Positions 56,401 to 63,604 of a stretch of 64,000 bases of DNA are shown here, in pieces. The notes beneath the pieces were generated by a model. That model saw nothing but the letters and a program-made list of their open reading frames with translations. It was not told the origin of the DNA and searched no databases. How positions within the stretch are numbered: the first letter of the stretch is position 1; each line of letters begins with the position of its first letter. This DNA is from Paenibacillus glycinis (GTDB taxonomy: Bacteria > Bacillota > Bacilli > Paenibacillales > Paenibacillaceae). The translations under genes were made by a program, and so were the position numbers. The stretch is taken from contig NZ_JAAAMV010000021.1 in assembly GCF_009909185.1 (NCBI RefSeq), positions 1-64,000 on the forward strand, written 5' to 3'.

Positions 56401-57390
56401 GAACGAGTAAGACTGGTGTTCTTTCAAGGATTGTTCCCTGTCATGCAACCCGGCAATGCCGTCGAGGCTGTTGTTGTTCTTGTCTAAATGCTGGATAATG
56501 ACCTTGCCGTCGGTCGTCTTTTCGTCGTAATACAAGTTGAGATAATAGATATCATATGTAGCGTCGTAGGTTACTGTCGGCGGACTCCCCGATACGATGC
56601 TGCCGCCCGATGGCTGGCTCACGGTGCTCTTTTTGTATCCTACGTAATCGTAGTCTTCACTTGTAGCTGGGATAATTGCCTTCGGACTGCCGCCCAGGTC
56701 CGTTGATTGTTCCGGAAATGAGCTATCGATATTCGTTCCTTTGGTTGTGTAATGATGTACTTCCAAGTAACCGTTAAGCTCAAAAGTGAAGAGAATTGGG
56801 AAGAAATAGCGGTAACCATGGACGTTTTCTGAACAGTTTTCGCAAACTTGATCACGATCGCGAATGTTATATGGGTCGATCGTTGTTAAATCACCAGTCA
56901 ATGTTACTGTGAAGGAAACGCTATTTGTGCCTAATCCAGAAACTGAAGTGGTCTTTGGCAAAGACGGGTTGTTTCCCACCCATGCTACATATTTGTCCCA
57001 TCTATCTCCTGAACGCGATTCAGTAAAGAAACCTGTATCTCTGGTTGATCCTGGAGTGAATTTTGAAACAGTAACATCCTTGACTGTCCTTCCAGGAAAC
57101 GAAAAAGAATAAGGACTTATAATAGAAACGCCTGTTGCGTCTTTGGCATCAGGTTTCCAGTTTCCTCCGGTTGAATCAGACCATATGTCTTCGTACATAA
57201 AACCAACGGCGTAACGTTTATTGGAATTTAGAAAGCTACCGTCTGGATAATTACTTCTTTCACGTACAGGAGTAATACTTGGATTTATGCTATCCGCCGA
57301 TACTTTTTGAAAAAAATCGGTCGGAAATAGTGCAGCTAAAAGGGTTATCAACCCAAAAAGAGCTACTATCTGTTTGACGCGTTTTTTCAA
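50491..57390 (-). CDS. 2299-residue secreted multidomain protein (MucBP-like, PKD/Ig-like, LamG-like domains)
   Basis: Signal peptide at the start (IVALFGLITLLAALFPTDFF, cut near VSA-DS). Residues about 290-480 have two MucBP-like units (GKVIIQHLDKNNNSL, GEINIRHMVREGS). Several PKD or Ig-like domains follow (for example LYFLKVTEEYGQWDD and VTFDSTAHDIEDGD), a large beta region with many aromatic residues, a concanavalin-type domain (FNFKLDDADYDNEWLGYSFRMKDR), and more PKD-type domains to the end (PTADFDWSPKPVYEGD). No LPXTG, S-layer-homology or other anchor is visible. TTG at 57390 follows GGAGGTAA, which is the end of the preceding gene, so translation is coupled. The 5' part is AT-richer than the rest. 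Confidence 0.85.
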   Translation of the reverse strand: MKKRVKQIVALFGLITLLAALFPTDFFQKVSADSINPSITPVRERSNYPDGSFLNSNKRYAVGFMYEDIWSDSTGGNWKPDAKDATGVSIISPYSFSFPGRTVKDVTVSKFTPGSTRDTGFFTESRSGDRWDKYVAWVGNNPSLPKTTSVSGLGTNSVSFTVTLTGDLTTIDPYNIRDRDQVCENCSENVHGYRYFFPILFTFELNGYLEVHHYTTKGTNIDSSFPEQSTDLGGSPKAIIPATSEDYDYVGYKKSTVSQPSGGSIVSGSPPTVTYDATYDIYYLNLYYDEKTTDGKVIIQHLDKNNNSLDGIAGLHDREQSLKEHQSYSFSHSIPDSGSGYTYSGYRKSLSGVPPSSGAITAGEYDLGTYTSASFPNPVYLNYYYDVDPTETAGEINIRHMVREGSTGTYSLAKQQTIPIAALPNSSSYSYDSSYGNFQGSNLSYVAYSNTVTTKTSQSVSLTSTLSKAYVTFFYEKPLSFTGDFDILPDTLPYKASFTLHPKNFQLKGCTYISHHFKIERNGSWTGDPVNGQTTDSTYTFGNYPWVIGVGIHSVSMQIVTSCGTSDWIGPKPLTVTGPTVNNPPTFQIGFVNPSQPKIPLHQVVEGTVLDLIYINDPTVPTPNDPDGDDLYFMGFDYSAGSAFVQSIPSKSIEYVNGQHNLTMDSLGFQNICGQMRDEFGATATACTYIEVVPKNPVPVIDCPPSVIANHPISSGAIGSARSYSPISYLKIDHSRDEWTNKQSSYPNPGTTDITVQVSLSVYDENGLKSLAPATCTIIVKPDLPPVAKLVVPPLSVRGTLLDLLNKSTSPDADAIVTAEYRYKYDANNNGFADDAWKSAAGTLTKLQFTPTKVGNYLFYLKVTEEYGQWDDTNSDSPSALTLNVVNNAPEVSFDLEGNNPQPDLDPYTRIQAEEMINWPIYVPGTNNLVYNNTNLWRTSAGSLISGEGRNFGQQYDEAYTYNVMRFSRTLESYQAYPLTNNGFGSNELNPWRSTLQSNVVANVLNKKGDGLLTWYYNPPKIRSTKKLLFYDYHNTTSSYNSTTGHTTYYYDDEFIALDPQKLSPVKDVIGDWGSVSQAYTKGDPNAYVVTNSSFGPRSVDFLYEGTMKKNIQVIVTSLPDYELADHYLYIKRYWSYGNGQNLSDIGVFDARTGQELSSTFANPTIDLGQQNTNIWNMDFCGVQGTSVILCNTVSNGNERHYKLTRDMALIELPTWTAPAPVNPNIKTMDNPQYTSLASMTDAAGNTYRYEAYYNQTYNSGYYDLNVAKYNADYTLAWRQYIGDSIRNDAAVQGQQISTTPQNSFMSAYAYPEIKSGFYFNPAKNELYARVYYDHTRPGDVLPLMYERVYVLHTGTGAIKRKADSLNGDDMGMYHYGGSDFGAYTQFSTDFSGNLAPKSRLSQTADGYRTSLDRTNGATCDAGGGTMYSTYGHSKIFDAAGNTAGSVLTGCNYSPSPIYGAYYMDGVYVSLSQGRPTTSSDSGTYSNTMSLTVSVGPPTTNPLIVKPFTSGQFYSPFSLSDAEAKFNFKLDDADYDNEWLGYSFRMKDRQNGYALETDAKKIELVKYVAGARTVIATQDYPLLSQKTYAVKLRASGSHLAVFLDNTPIFEADDGTYASGRFGYFSNKAFVTFSGLAYKPMTSNDAWSDQYAIWDAGSATAEVKYDNIVFSDPENDPPAGGVYDWTVQHTARFIHNQGVSALNGKTFHDAQLKFDKVGDYVVSLKAKDDPHPDYLAPDNTFDEYRKDSNTFTKKITVHRRPIAKFALASDAAHKLQWTDYSYDPDRYFSGTDYSTEATGIDYKATKGILQKRFYYVTPSGAYKEAKLTAPQEVGTYEIGLAVKDEYGAWSDWYVTMLPVTDLAPPNNPPVPGFTSNRVNTFRGVPVTFDSTAHDIEDGDRTKLPHEYYISNETAGGTETFASDSRTNWTKSFSSVGTFDVRQVVSDSDGATAEFGLQVNILNQKPTAAITVPESTDQANPTKTIVLRPDFNWNYWDADGDNQTQFQMKIYKYGGVLLHDSGIKTSGAVDWVPGADLPEHVNMYVVVRVFDGYDWSDYSDPHYFYIETNRPPTADFDWSPKPVYEGDIVKIAQTIDDPDKDPLSVQYVVKDPNGVETAFTYTLNSPYAPSGPSFKGTRVGAYSVRLTVSDGKAPPVATTKNVIVLPLAVNGQVKHTDLWNERRIESNLKSSGDPEQPRGYNVFWAGERFLLRAATTDTVTTTDAVEVTATMNGKTATLTPTDASRTSWSGEMWEETFEKLPDGPLTFGFKATYSNGTVKTATVTVVISGNVQQTVGVHRRD

Positions 57391-57396
57391 AAGCAG

Positions 57397-58323
57397 TTAC
57401 CTCCATGGATTTTTAATAAATATTTGAGTGCTATTTCCATTTCCGAGATTTATTGTATTACAAAAATCGATATAATCGACTTTACTAAGATCACTCATTT
57501 TCCCGCCTAATTTTGAAGTATTGTTATAATAAATATGAATTCCCTTGGTCGGAATCTGACGCAAGTATGTTAAAGCTAAACTACCAATTGGACTTGAATT
57601 ACGGGACAGAAAATAAAAATCGCCGTTCATAACAGCTGGAGTATTCTCAATTGTTTGCAAATAGACATTATTATCTTGATCATAAGCTAAATCCATCCTA
57701 TAGAAAGTATTTACACCATCTCTAAAAGGGAAATCATTAATTTCTATTTCGGTTGCGTTAGTATATCTTCCATATCCACCATTTAGAAGATATTCAGGCG
57801 CTCCCTTAAAATAAGGTAAAAACGGCTTAATATCTCCAGGCTTCTTAAAATCATGTATTTTCGGTACATCCTGACTTCCAATCCAAACAAACTTATTGAT
57901 AACATCCCATTTCACCGCGACTCCCAATCCCTCACTCACTACGCGGAGAGGTACCATAGTTCGCCCTGAAACCGCACGCACTGGCACCGATAACGTAATT
58001 GTCTTCCCGTTCACCGTCGCTGTAGAAGCTCCAATTGTTAGATTCAGAGTATTGGAACCCTTCACAATGTTGATCAACTTACCCGTCAGCGTCAACTTTC
58101 CGCCGAGCTTATCCGATACGAAACGAATCGGCACAAGTATTGTCCCATCCTCATTCACAGGCGCCACATCCGTAGTCAACTGTCGTGCATCAAATAACAG
58201 TTTAATGGGCATGTTCGACGATACGATTCGAGGTGTATCCGCAAAAGCCGAAGCTCCTCCAATCATGCTGCCTGCCAATACTGCCGCGGCCAAAACAGCC
58301 GTCATCATTCTATTCCTTTTCAT
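57397..58323 (-). CDS. Secreted protein with copper-amine-oxidase N-terminal-like (stalk) domain
   Basis: A 308-residue protein with signal peptide (MMTAVLAAAVLAGSMIGGASAFA) and a classic stalk domain at residues 30-155: IKLLFDARQLTTDVAPVNEDGTILVPIRFVSDKLGG and RTMVPLRVVSEGLGVAVKWD. The C-terminal half (YLLNGGYGRYTNATEIEIND) is unknown. ATG at 58323 follows GGGGAGG. The gene ends CCATGGAGGTAA, and this GGAGGT also serves as ribosome site for the giant protein, so they work as a pair, perhaps stalk and effector on the cell surface. AT content is higher than in neighbours, which may point to transfer. Confidence 0.85.
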   Translation of the reverse strand: MKRNRMMTAVLAAAVLAGSMIGGASAFADTPRIVSSNMPIKLLFDARQLTTDVAPVNEDGTILVPIRFVSDKLGGKLTLTGKLINIVKGSNTLNLTIGASTATVNGKTITLSVPVRAVSGRTMVPLRVVSEGLGVAVKWDVINKFVWIGSQDVPKIHDFKKPGDIKPFLPYFKGAPEYLLNGGYGRYTNATEIEINDFPFRDGVNTFYRMDLAYDQDNNVYLQTIENTPAVMNGDFYFLSRNSSPIGSLALTYLRQIPTKGIHIYYNNTSKLGGKMSDLSKVDYIDFCNTINLGNGNSTQIFIKNPWR

Positions 58324-58535
58324 GTCCAAAGTCCTCCCCGGATTTTATGCATCACGGCACATTTACCGCTAGTATCACAGCTTCTTCGGAAGCCCATATA
58401 TATGACGCACTATCCTCCGGCGCCCCAAGCACCTCCACCGATTAACATATTCTACCACCTTTCGCTAGATTTCGACGATACCCGTTCCCTTAAAAAATCC
58501 CCAAAGTTTTCGCGGCTCCCCAGCCTGCGAGAACG

Positions 58536-58587
58536 AAAAAAAGCACCGGCCTGCAAGCTGAATAAACCAGCCTGCAAACAGGTGCTT
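58536..58587 (-). terminator. Terminator-like hairpin
   Basis: AAGCACC/GGTGCTT arms (58541-58547 with 58581-58587) enclose a partial inner stem (GCCTGCA...TGCAGGC); the minus strand continues with TTTTTTT. It ends the glycosyltransferase gene at 58692. The rest of 58324-58691 holds no gene I can support. Confidence 0.75.
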
Positions 58588-58691
58588 CCTGCTGCATGTG
58601 AGAATGCGTACGTCTATAATGACTCCCTTATTGTACGCAGGACGACGACAAATTTCAACCTTATTTTTACATTTACGCCAGTAGCCCGCCC

Positions 58692-59843
58692 TTAAGGCTC
58701 CGATAACAGCTCCAGCCAACGTTCCGCCGAATGCCGCCACGTAAAATGCTGCTCGACGCGCCTGCGGCTCTGGCGCCCCATGTCCTGACGCAGCTGATCA
58801 TTGCACAGCAGCTCCAGCAGACGCGAGCGCATCTCCGACACGACATGATCGGGGTTGACCAGGTAGCCGGTTACGCCGTCGTCGATGATTTCCTTCATCC
58901 CGCCCGAACGCGTGGCCACGACCGGCAGGCCGCAGGACATCGCCTCCACGTTCACGAGCCCGAACGCTTCGCGGCTGCCGGAAGGCACGACCGCCACGTC
59001 GGCGCCGAGAAACCAGCTCGGCACCTCCGAATACGGCACGTACGGCACGAACCGCACATGGTTCCGCATCGTCCGGCCGATCCGGTGCAGCTTGCGGACG
59101 TAAGGCGTTGTTCGTTTGGAGCCGTAGAAAGCGCCGCCGACGATCACGAGCAGCACGGACGGATGCGCGCGAATGAGCTGCGGCATCAGCTTCAGCAGAT
59201 GATGCACGCCCTTGATCTCCTGGAGCCGGCCCATGAACAGCACGACGCTGCGGCCGAGCCACTTCCGCCTGGTACGGAGCTCTGCCCGCTGAGTCGCCCC
59301 GGCGGCCGAGAATTGGGACGGAAACCGCTCGATGTCCACGCCGGGGTAGACGACCCGCAGCTTATCCGCGCACTGGGGGACGCGGCCGGCCGCATCCTCC
59401 CGCAGAAATTCGCTGTTCACGATGATGCGGTCCGCGGATTGGAAACATTGGGACAGCGTCCTGGGTTGGATCGCCCGTTCCCGGATAAACGTATTGGAAT
59501 GCAGGTTCAGCCAGACGCGTTTGTTCGGCAGCGCCTGCTTCAGCTTCAGCACGTAGCGCGGCCGGTTCTCGACCTGAAGCAGATCGGGACGAAGCTTGCC
59601 GATCGCGCGCTTCACGCACCGGATGTACGTCTGTTTATTGGCAGCCGGGAACCGTTCGATGACCGCCATGCCCAACTTTCCGCGCCTGCCGAGGGAACGG
59701 CTGATTCGACCGTAGATATGGGCCTCGATACGGGAAGCGAGGAGCGGCACGGTTTTTTCCACGACGCGTTCGACCGAGCTGCTGGTTGGGGATGGCAGAG
59801 GAAACGTACCCGGCGTCACGAAGGCGACTTTGGGTTTATCCAT
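58692..59843 (-). CDS. Glycosyltransferase family 4 (CotSA-like)
   Basis: A 383-residue GT-B enzyme: KVAFVTPGTFPLPSPTSSSVERVVEK (acceptor loop), VVLFMGRLQEIKGVHHLLKLMP, VVPSGSREAFGLVNVEAMSCGLPVVATRSGG with the Glu-x7-Glu motif, and EIIDDGVTGYLVNPD. Its N-terminal PLPSPTSSSVERVVE form resembles the spore coat glycosyltransferase CotSA. ATG at 59843 is the family-type start; the ribosome site is indistinct. It could act on the same spore-surface glycans, but that is inferred. Confidence 0.88.
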   Translation of the reverse strand: MDKPKVAFVTPGTFPLPSPTSSSVERVVEKTVPLLASRIEAHIYGRISRSLGRRGKLGMAVIERFPAANKQTYIRCVKRAIGKLRPDLLQVENRPRYVLKLKQALPNKRVWLNLHSNTFIRERAIQPRTLSQCFQSADRIIVNSEFLREDAAGRVPQCADKLRVVYPGVDIERFPSQFSAAGATQRAELRTRRKWLGRSVVLFMGRLQEIKGVHHLLKLMPQLIRAHPSVLLVIVGGAFYGSKRTTPYVRKLHRIGRTMRNHVRFVPYVPYSEVPSWFLGADVAVVPSGSREAFGLVNVEAMSCGLPVVATRSGGMKEIIDDGVTGYLVNPDHVVSEMRSRLLELLCNDQLRQDMGRQSRRRVEQHFTWRHSAERWLELLSEP

Positions 59844-59950
59844 GGCGCGCAGACCGCCTCTCCTGTAACAAAATGTGCTGTTACAGTTTACGCGGGATTG
59901 GCAAGCCGGCAACCGCCATGCGCCTTGCTCCGGCAAATCGAAGCGCCTAA

Positions 59951-60241
59951 CTATTTGTTCCTCGGCAGCAGCTGCGCCAGGAGCAGGCTCAGGCCGTACG
60001 GTCCGAGATAGCCGCCGCTGACCAGAAACAAGGGACTGAGCAGCACCTCGTGCACCTGCGTCATGAACACGGTATCGTCCAGCAGCGTCCTCAATACGGC
60101 ATGGGCCGCCTCCGAGAAGAAGAGCAGGTAAGCCGCGGCCGCCAGCACGTCCAGCAGCCATTTCGCACCGCGGTAAGCGTGCCTCAACCAGGTCAGCAGC
60201 ATGCCTCCGATGATGACGGCAGCCAGTATGAATCCAATCAT
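59951..60241 (-). CDS. Small membrane protein of unknown function
   Basis: A 96-residue protein with about three hydrophobic segments (MIGFILAAVIIGGMLLTWL, LLDVLAAAAYLLFFSEAAHAVL, VLLSPLFLVSGGYLGPYGLSLLLAQLL). ATG at 60241 follows GAGGTGA. It lies between the CotSA-like gene and psd, divergent from the latter. I recognise no family. Confidence 0.65.
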   Translation of the reverse strand: MIGFILAAVIIGGMLLTWLRHAYRGAKWLLDVLAAAAYLLFFSEAAHAVLRTLLDDTVFMTQVHEVLLSPLFLVSGGYLGPYGLSLLLAQLLPRNK

Positions 60242-60390
60242 TGAAATCACCTCACAACCAGCATTCGCAGTCATCGGCCGGCTTAAACCCGTGGGAATGT
60301 ATTCTATTGATAATTAACCCGCGATATGTCAAACTAGTCGCAGACCATCCAGATGCTGGCCTTATCCAAGAGAGGACGTGAATTACCGGC

Positions 60391-61179
60391 ATGACCAAAT
60401 GGCTGCTCCGATCCATGACCGAGCTTAGCTCGCGGAAATGGATATCGCGCATGACCGGCCGATTTGCGCAATCGCCCGCCAGCCGGCCCTTTATACCGCG
60501 ATTCGCCCGAATGTACGGCATTGCCGTGCAGGAAGCCGAGAAACAGCTGCACGAATACAGCACGCTCAACGAATTTTTCACCCGACGGCTGAAGCCCGGC
60601 TCCAGGCCAGTCGATTCCGCCCCGGATGCGCTCGTGAGCCCCGTCGACGCGCTCGTTACCGGCTGCGGCCCCATACGGCAGGGCACGATCCTGAACGTCA
60701 AGGGACAGGATTATTCGATCGAAGAACTGCTTAACCGCTCGCCGCGCTTGGAGAACTACAAGAACGGCTACTATATGGTCCTATACTTAAGCCCCACCGA
60801 TTACCATCGCATACATACGCCGATCGCCGGCACGATCGTGGAACGCGAGCACGTCGCCGGCAAAGTATACCCCGTCAACGACTTCGGCCTCCGCCACATG
60901 CGCCGGGTGCTGAGCCGCAACGAGCGTCTCATCACGTACATGCGGCATGCGCACGCCGAGACCGCCATCGTCAAAGTCGGCGCCATGAACGTCAGCAGCA
61001 TCAAATACGTGCTGCCGCTCCGCGACAAGATGGAGAAAGGCGACGATCTCGCCTATTTCGAATTCGGTTCCACCGTCGTGCTCTTGACGGAAGACGACAG
61101 CTTCGCCCCGCGCGCCGATCTGCGGACCGGCTTGAAGGTACGGATGGGCGAGAAGCTCGGCACGCTGAGCAATCCGTAA
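60391..61179 (+). CDS. psd: Phosphatidylserine decarboxylase proenzyme
   Basis: A 262-residue enzyme that converts phosphatidylserine to phosphatidylethanolamine at the membrane. Typical are YLSPTDYHRIHTPIAG, AGKVYPVNDFGLRHM, KVGAMNVSSIKY and the self-cleavage site FEFGSTVVLL, where serine becomes the pyruvoyl group (FGST here instead of the usual LGST). Type and length fit the Bacillus PSD-I group. pssA, often adjacent in Bacilli, is not in the window. Confidence 0.95.
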   Translation: MTKWLLRSMTELSSRKWISRMTGRFAQSPASRPFIPRFARMYGIAVQEAEKQLHEYSTLNEFFTRRLKPGSRPVDSAPDALVSPVDALVTGCGPIRQGTILNVKGQDYSIEELLNRSPRLENYKNGYYMVLYLSPTDYHRIHTPIAGTIVEREHVAGKVYPVNDFGLRHMRRVLSRNERLITYMRHAHAETAIVKVGAMNVSSIKYVLPLRDKMEKGDDLAYFEFGSTVVLLTEDDSFAPRADLRTGLKVRMGEKLGTLSNP

Positions 61180-61241
61180 CGACCCGATACATAACGACCG
61201 ATACATACGCCAAAGCGGCAGGCTCCCGAGCCTGCCGCTTT

Positions 61242-62738
61242 TTAACGTTCCGCCATCATCTCCATGCAGGCCGCTTCGATCAGCGCCCCGCCGAGCGAGA
61301 TCTGGGCTTCCCGTAAGTGAGCGAAGCCGAATAACGCCGTGCAGGGCGGCGCGGCATCGCCCTCCCACAACGAATCGCCCAACGACCAATTGACCCCGCG
61401 AGCCGAGCAGCGCGCCTGAAGCTCGGCATAACTTTCGGCGTCCCCCCGCCATTCGGCGTACATATGCAGCCCCGCGTCCGCCGGCACGAAGCGGAACCAG
61501 CGCGCGAGCCGCGCCTCCACTCCCTCCCGGAAAGCCAGCAGCCGGCGGCCGATGATCCGTTTCATCCGCCGGACATGCTTGGCATACGCGCCGCTTCCGA
61601 TAAAATGGGCCAGCGCCCGCTGCTCCACGAGCGCCGACGGATGCGGCTCAAGCAGCGCTTTGGCCAACCGGAACGGCTCTAGCAGCGAATCCGGCAGGAC
61701 GACGTAGCCGATGCGCAGATCCACGAACATCGTCTTCGAGAACGTGCCGATGTAGACGACCCGTTCCTCGCGGTCGAGCGCCTTGAGCGGCTCCGCCGGC
61801 CGACCGCCCCAGCGCAGCTCGCTGTCGTAATCGTCCTCGACGATGACGGCGCCCTGCCGCGATGCCCAGGCCAGCAGCTCCGCCCGGCGCCGCGCGGAGA
61901 GCACCGCCCCGGTCGGATATTGCCGGGTCGGCGTGACGAGCAGCAGACGCGCGCGCCAATCCTGCGGGACGATGCCGTGATCGTCGACGGCAGCGGTGAC
62001 AAGGGTACCGCCCTGGGCCGTCACGGCGCGGCGGATGCCGGAATAGGCCGGATTTTCCACGACGACCGGCATGCCGGGCTGCACGAGCAGCATCGTCAGC
62101 AGGGCGATCGCCTGCATGGAGCCGTTCGTGATGCAGATATTGGCGGCGCCGGCGCGTATGCCGCGCTCGCGCCGCAGATCCCGCGCGATCGCCTCGCGGA
62201 GGGGCAGATACCCTTCGACGGGCGCCGTCACCGCCGGGAACGCCGCCATCATGTCCCGGATCTCCGCGTGCATCGCGGATTTCCACGCCTCCGCCGGAAA
62301 CAGCTCGGCGTCCGTCTCGCGCAGCCGGAAGCTCACCTGCTCCTCCCCGGCGCCGAAGGGCAGCCAAGGGTGGCTTTCCACGAAGCCGAACCGCGCTTTC
62401 GACGCGACGAGGCGCTCGCCCCAAGACGATAAAGCGAGCGGCGCTCCAGCGTTTCCGCCCTCGCTGTCCCCCGGCGACGAGACGGCCGCCGCCACGAAGG
62501 TCCCGCTGCCGAGCTCGGCACGGGCGAAGCCTTCCGCGATCAACATGTCGTACGCGGCGTTCACGGAACCGCGCGACAGGCCGTACAGCTCAGCGAGCTT
62601 CCGGCTCGAGGGCAATTTGGTCCCGCCGCGAAGCGTCCCGTTCACGATCCCTTCCCGCAGCGCTTGGAACATCGCTTCCGTCTTGCGCCCCAGCTCCCCG
62701 TAATGCCGTTCGTAAGCAATGCGAAAATCCAAATCCAT
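61242..62738 (-). CDS. MocR-family (GntR-aminotransferase fusion) regulator, PdxR-like
   Basis: A 498-residue fusion. Residues 10-80 are a GntR-type winged helix (TKLPSSRKLAELYGLSRGSVNAAYDMLIAEG). Residues 130-490 are a fold-type I aminotransferase: ITNGSMQAIALL, VEDDYDSELRWGGRP, and the PLP-binding lysine in TFSKTMFVDLRIGYV. Such regulators sense PLP or an amino compound, often controlling vitamin B6 genes next door. ATG at 62738 follows GGGAGG. It is divergent from an FMN-split-barrel gene and the region between contains an inverted repeat, so that gene is the likely target. Confidence 0.92.
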   Translation of the reverse strand: MDLDFRIAYERHYGELGRKTEAMFQALREGIVNGTLRGGTKLPSSRKLAELYGLSRGSVNAAYDMLIAEGFARAELGSGTFVAAAVSSPGDSEGGNAGAPLALSSWGERLVASKARFGFVESHPWLPFGAGEEQVSFRLRETDAELFPAEAWKSAMHAEIRDMMAAFPAVTAPVEGYLPLREAIARDLRRERGIRAGAANICITNGSMQAIALLTMLLVQPGMPVVVENPAYSGIRRAVTAQGGTLVTAAVDDHGIVPQDWRARLLLVTPTRQYPTGAVLSARRRAELLAWASRQGAVIVEDDYDSELRWGGRPAEPLKALDREERVVYIGTFSKTMFVDLRIGYVVLPDSLLEPFRLAKALLEPHPSALVEQRALAHFIGSGAYAKHVRRMKRIIGRRLLAFREGVEARLARWFRFVPADAGLHMYAEWRGDAESYAELQARCSARGVNWSLGDSLWEGDAAPPCTALFGFAHLREAQISLGGALIEAACMEMMAER

Positions 62739-62776
62739 CGCGCCGATCCTCCCGAAAGTTCGCTTCTCTATGAAGT

Positions 62777-62805
62777 GGTCCAATAAAACTAATCATAATT
62801 GGATC
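62777..62805. promoter_or_regulatory. Inverted repeat between the MocR gene and its divergent neighbour
   Basis: GGTCCAAT (62777-62784) and ATTGGATC (62798-62805), 7 of 8 positions complementary, 13 bases apart. Likely the MocR operator. Confidence 0.55.
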
Positions 62806-62868
62806 TTTTTGATTGTCAATGCGCGGTGTATGCTAGGGGCTATCAATAGGAAGGCGGAGGAATGGAAC

Positions 62869-63507
62869 ATGCGCAGAACGGAATTCGAAGTTGACGAAAG
62901 CAGCAATCCGGAGGAAATCGCAAGCTTCATGGAGGAGATGAGCTTCGGCTTTCTCGGCACCGTCACGCCCGAGGGAGCGCCCGCGATGACGCCGCTTAAT
63001 TTCGTCTACGTGAACGGGAAGGTCTATTTTCACGGCAGCCGGATCGGGGAGAAAATGACCCAGCTCAAAGCGAACGAGCGCGTCGCGTTCATGGCCGCGA
63101 AGGAATACGCGATCATCCCGTCGTACTTCAGCGACCCGCTGATGGCTTGCCCGGCGACGGCGTATTTCAAATCGGTGCGGCTCGACGGACGAGCCGTCGT
63201 GGTCGACGATCCCGCGGAAAAAGCCGCCGCGCTGGAAGCGCTCATGCGCAAGCTGCAGCCGGAGGGGGGCTACAAGACGATCGACGCGGCCGATCCGGAT
63301 TACATTCCCCGGCTCAAGGGCGTCGCGGTCGTGCGCATCGACGCGGACCGGGTCAGCGGCAAGTTCAAATTCGGCCAAAACTTGAAGCAGCCCGCCCGCG
63401 AATCCATCACGGGCCAACTGGCCGAGCGCGATGCCCCGCTCGACGCGGAGACGATCGCGCTCATGAACCGCTATTGCCCGCATGCCGGAGGCGCGACCGG
63501 GGACTGA
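62869..63507 (+). CDS. Pyridoxamine 5'-phosphate oxidase family (FMN split-barrel) protein
   Basis: A 212-residue protein of the PNPOx-like/NimA-like split-barrel fold: FMEEMSFGFLGTVTPEGAPAMTPLNFVYVNGKVYFHGSRIGEKM is the FMN-binding part. The C-terminus (NLKQPARESITGQLAERDAP) matches flavin-dependent small reductases of Firmicutes. A true PdxH role is doubtful because such proteins rarely oxidise pyridoxamine phosphate. ATG at 62869 follows GGCGGAGG. Control by the divergent MocR regulator is likely. Confidence 0.87.
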   Translation: MRRTEFEVDESSNPEEIASFMEEMSFGFLGTVTPEGAPAMTPLNFVYVNGKVYFHGSRIGEKMTQLKANERVAFMAAKEYAIIPSYFSDPLMACPATAYFKSVRLDGRAVVVDDPAEKAAALEALMRKLQPEGGYKTIDAADPDYIPRLKGVAVVRIDADRVSGKFKFGQNLKQPARESITGQLAERDAPLDAETIALMNRYCPHAGGATGD

Positions 63508-63545
63508 GCCCGCGATCGGCGCATGGCCCGGGCCGCTGCATGCAG

Positions 63546-63604
63546 AAAGCCCGCCGGCCGGCCGCCAAGGCGCAGCGCGCCTAGCGGATTTCCGACGGGC
63601 TTTT
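63546..63604 (+). terminator. Terminator-like hairpin after the split-barrel gene
   Basis: AAGCCCGCCGG near 63547 can pair with CCGACGGGCTT near 63590 (one mismatch), followed by TTTTT. It overlaps the end of the AraC gene, which converges. Confidence 0.55.
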
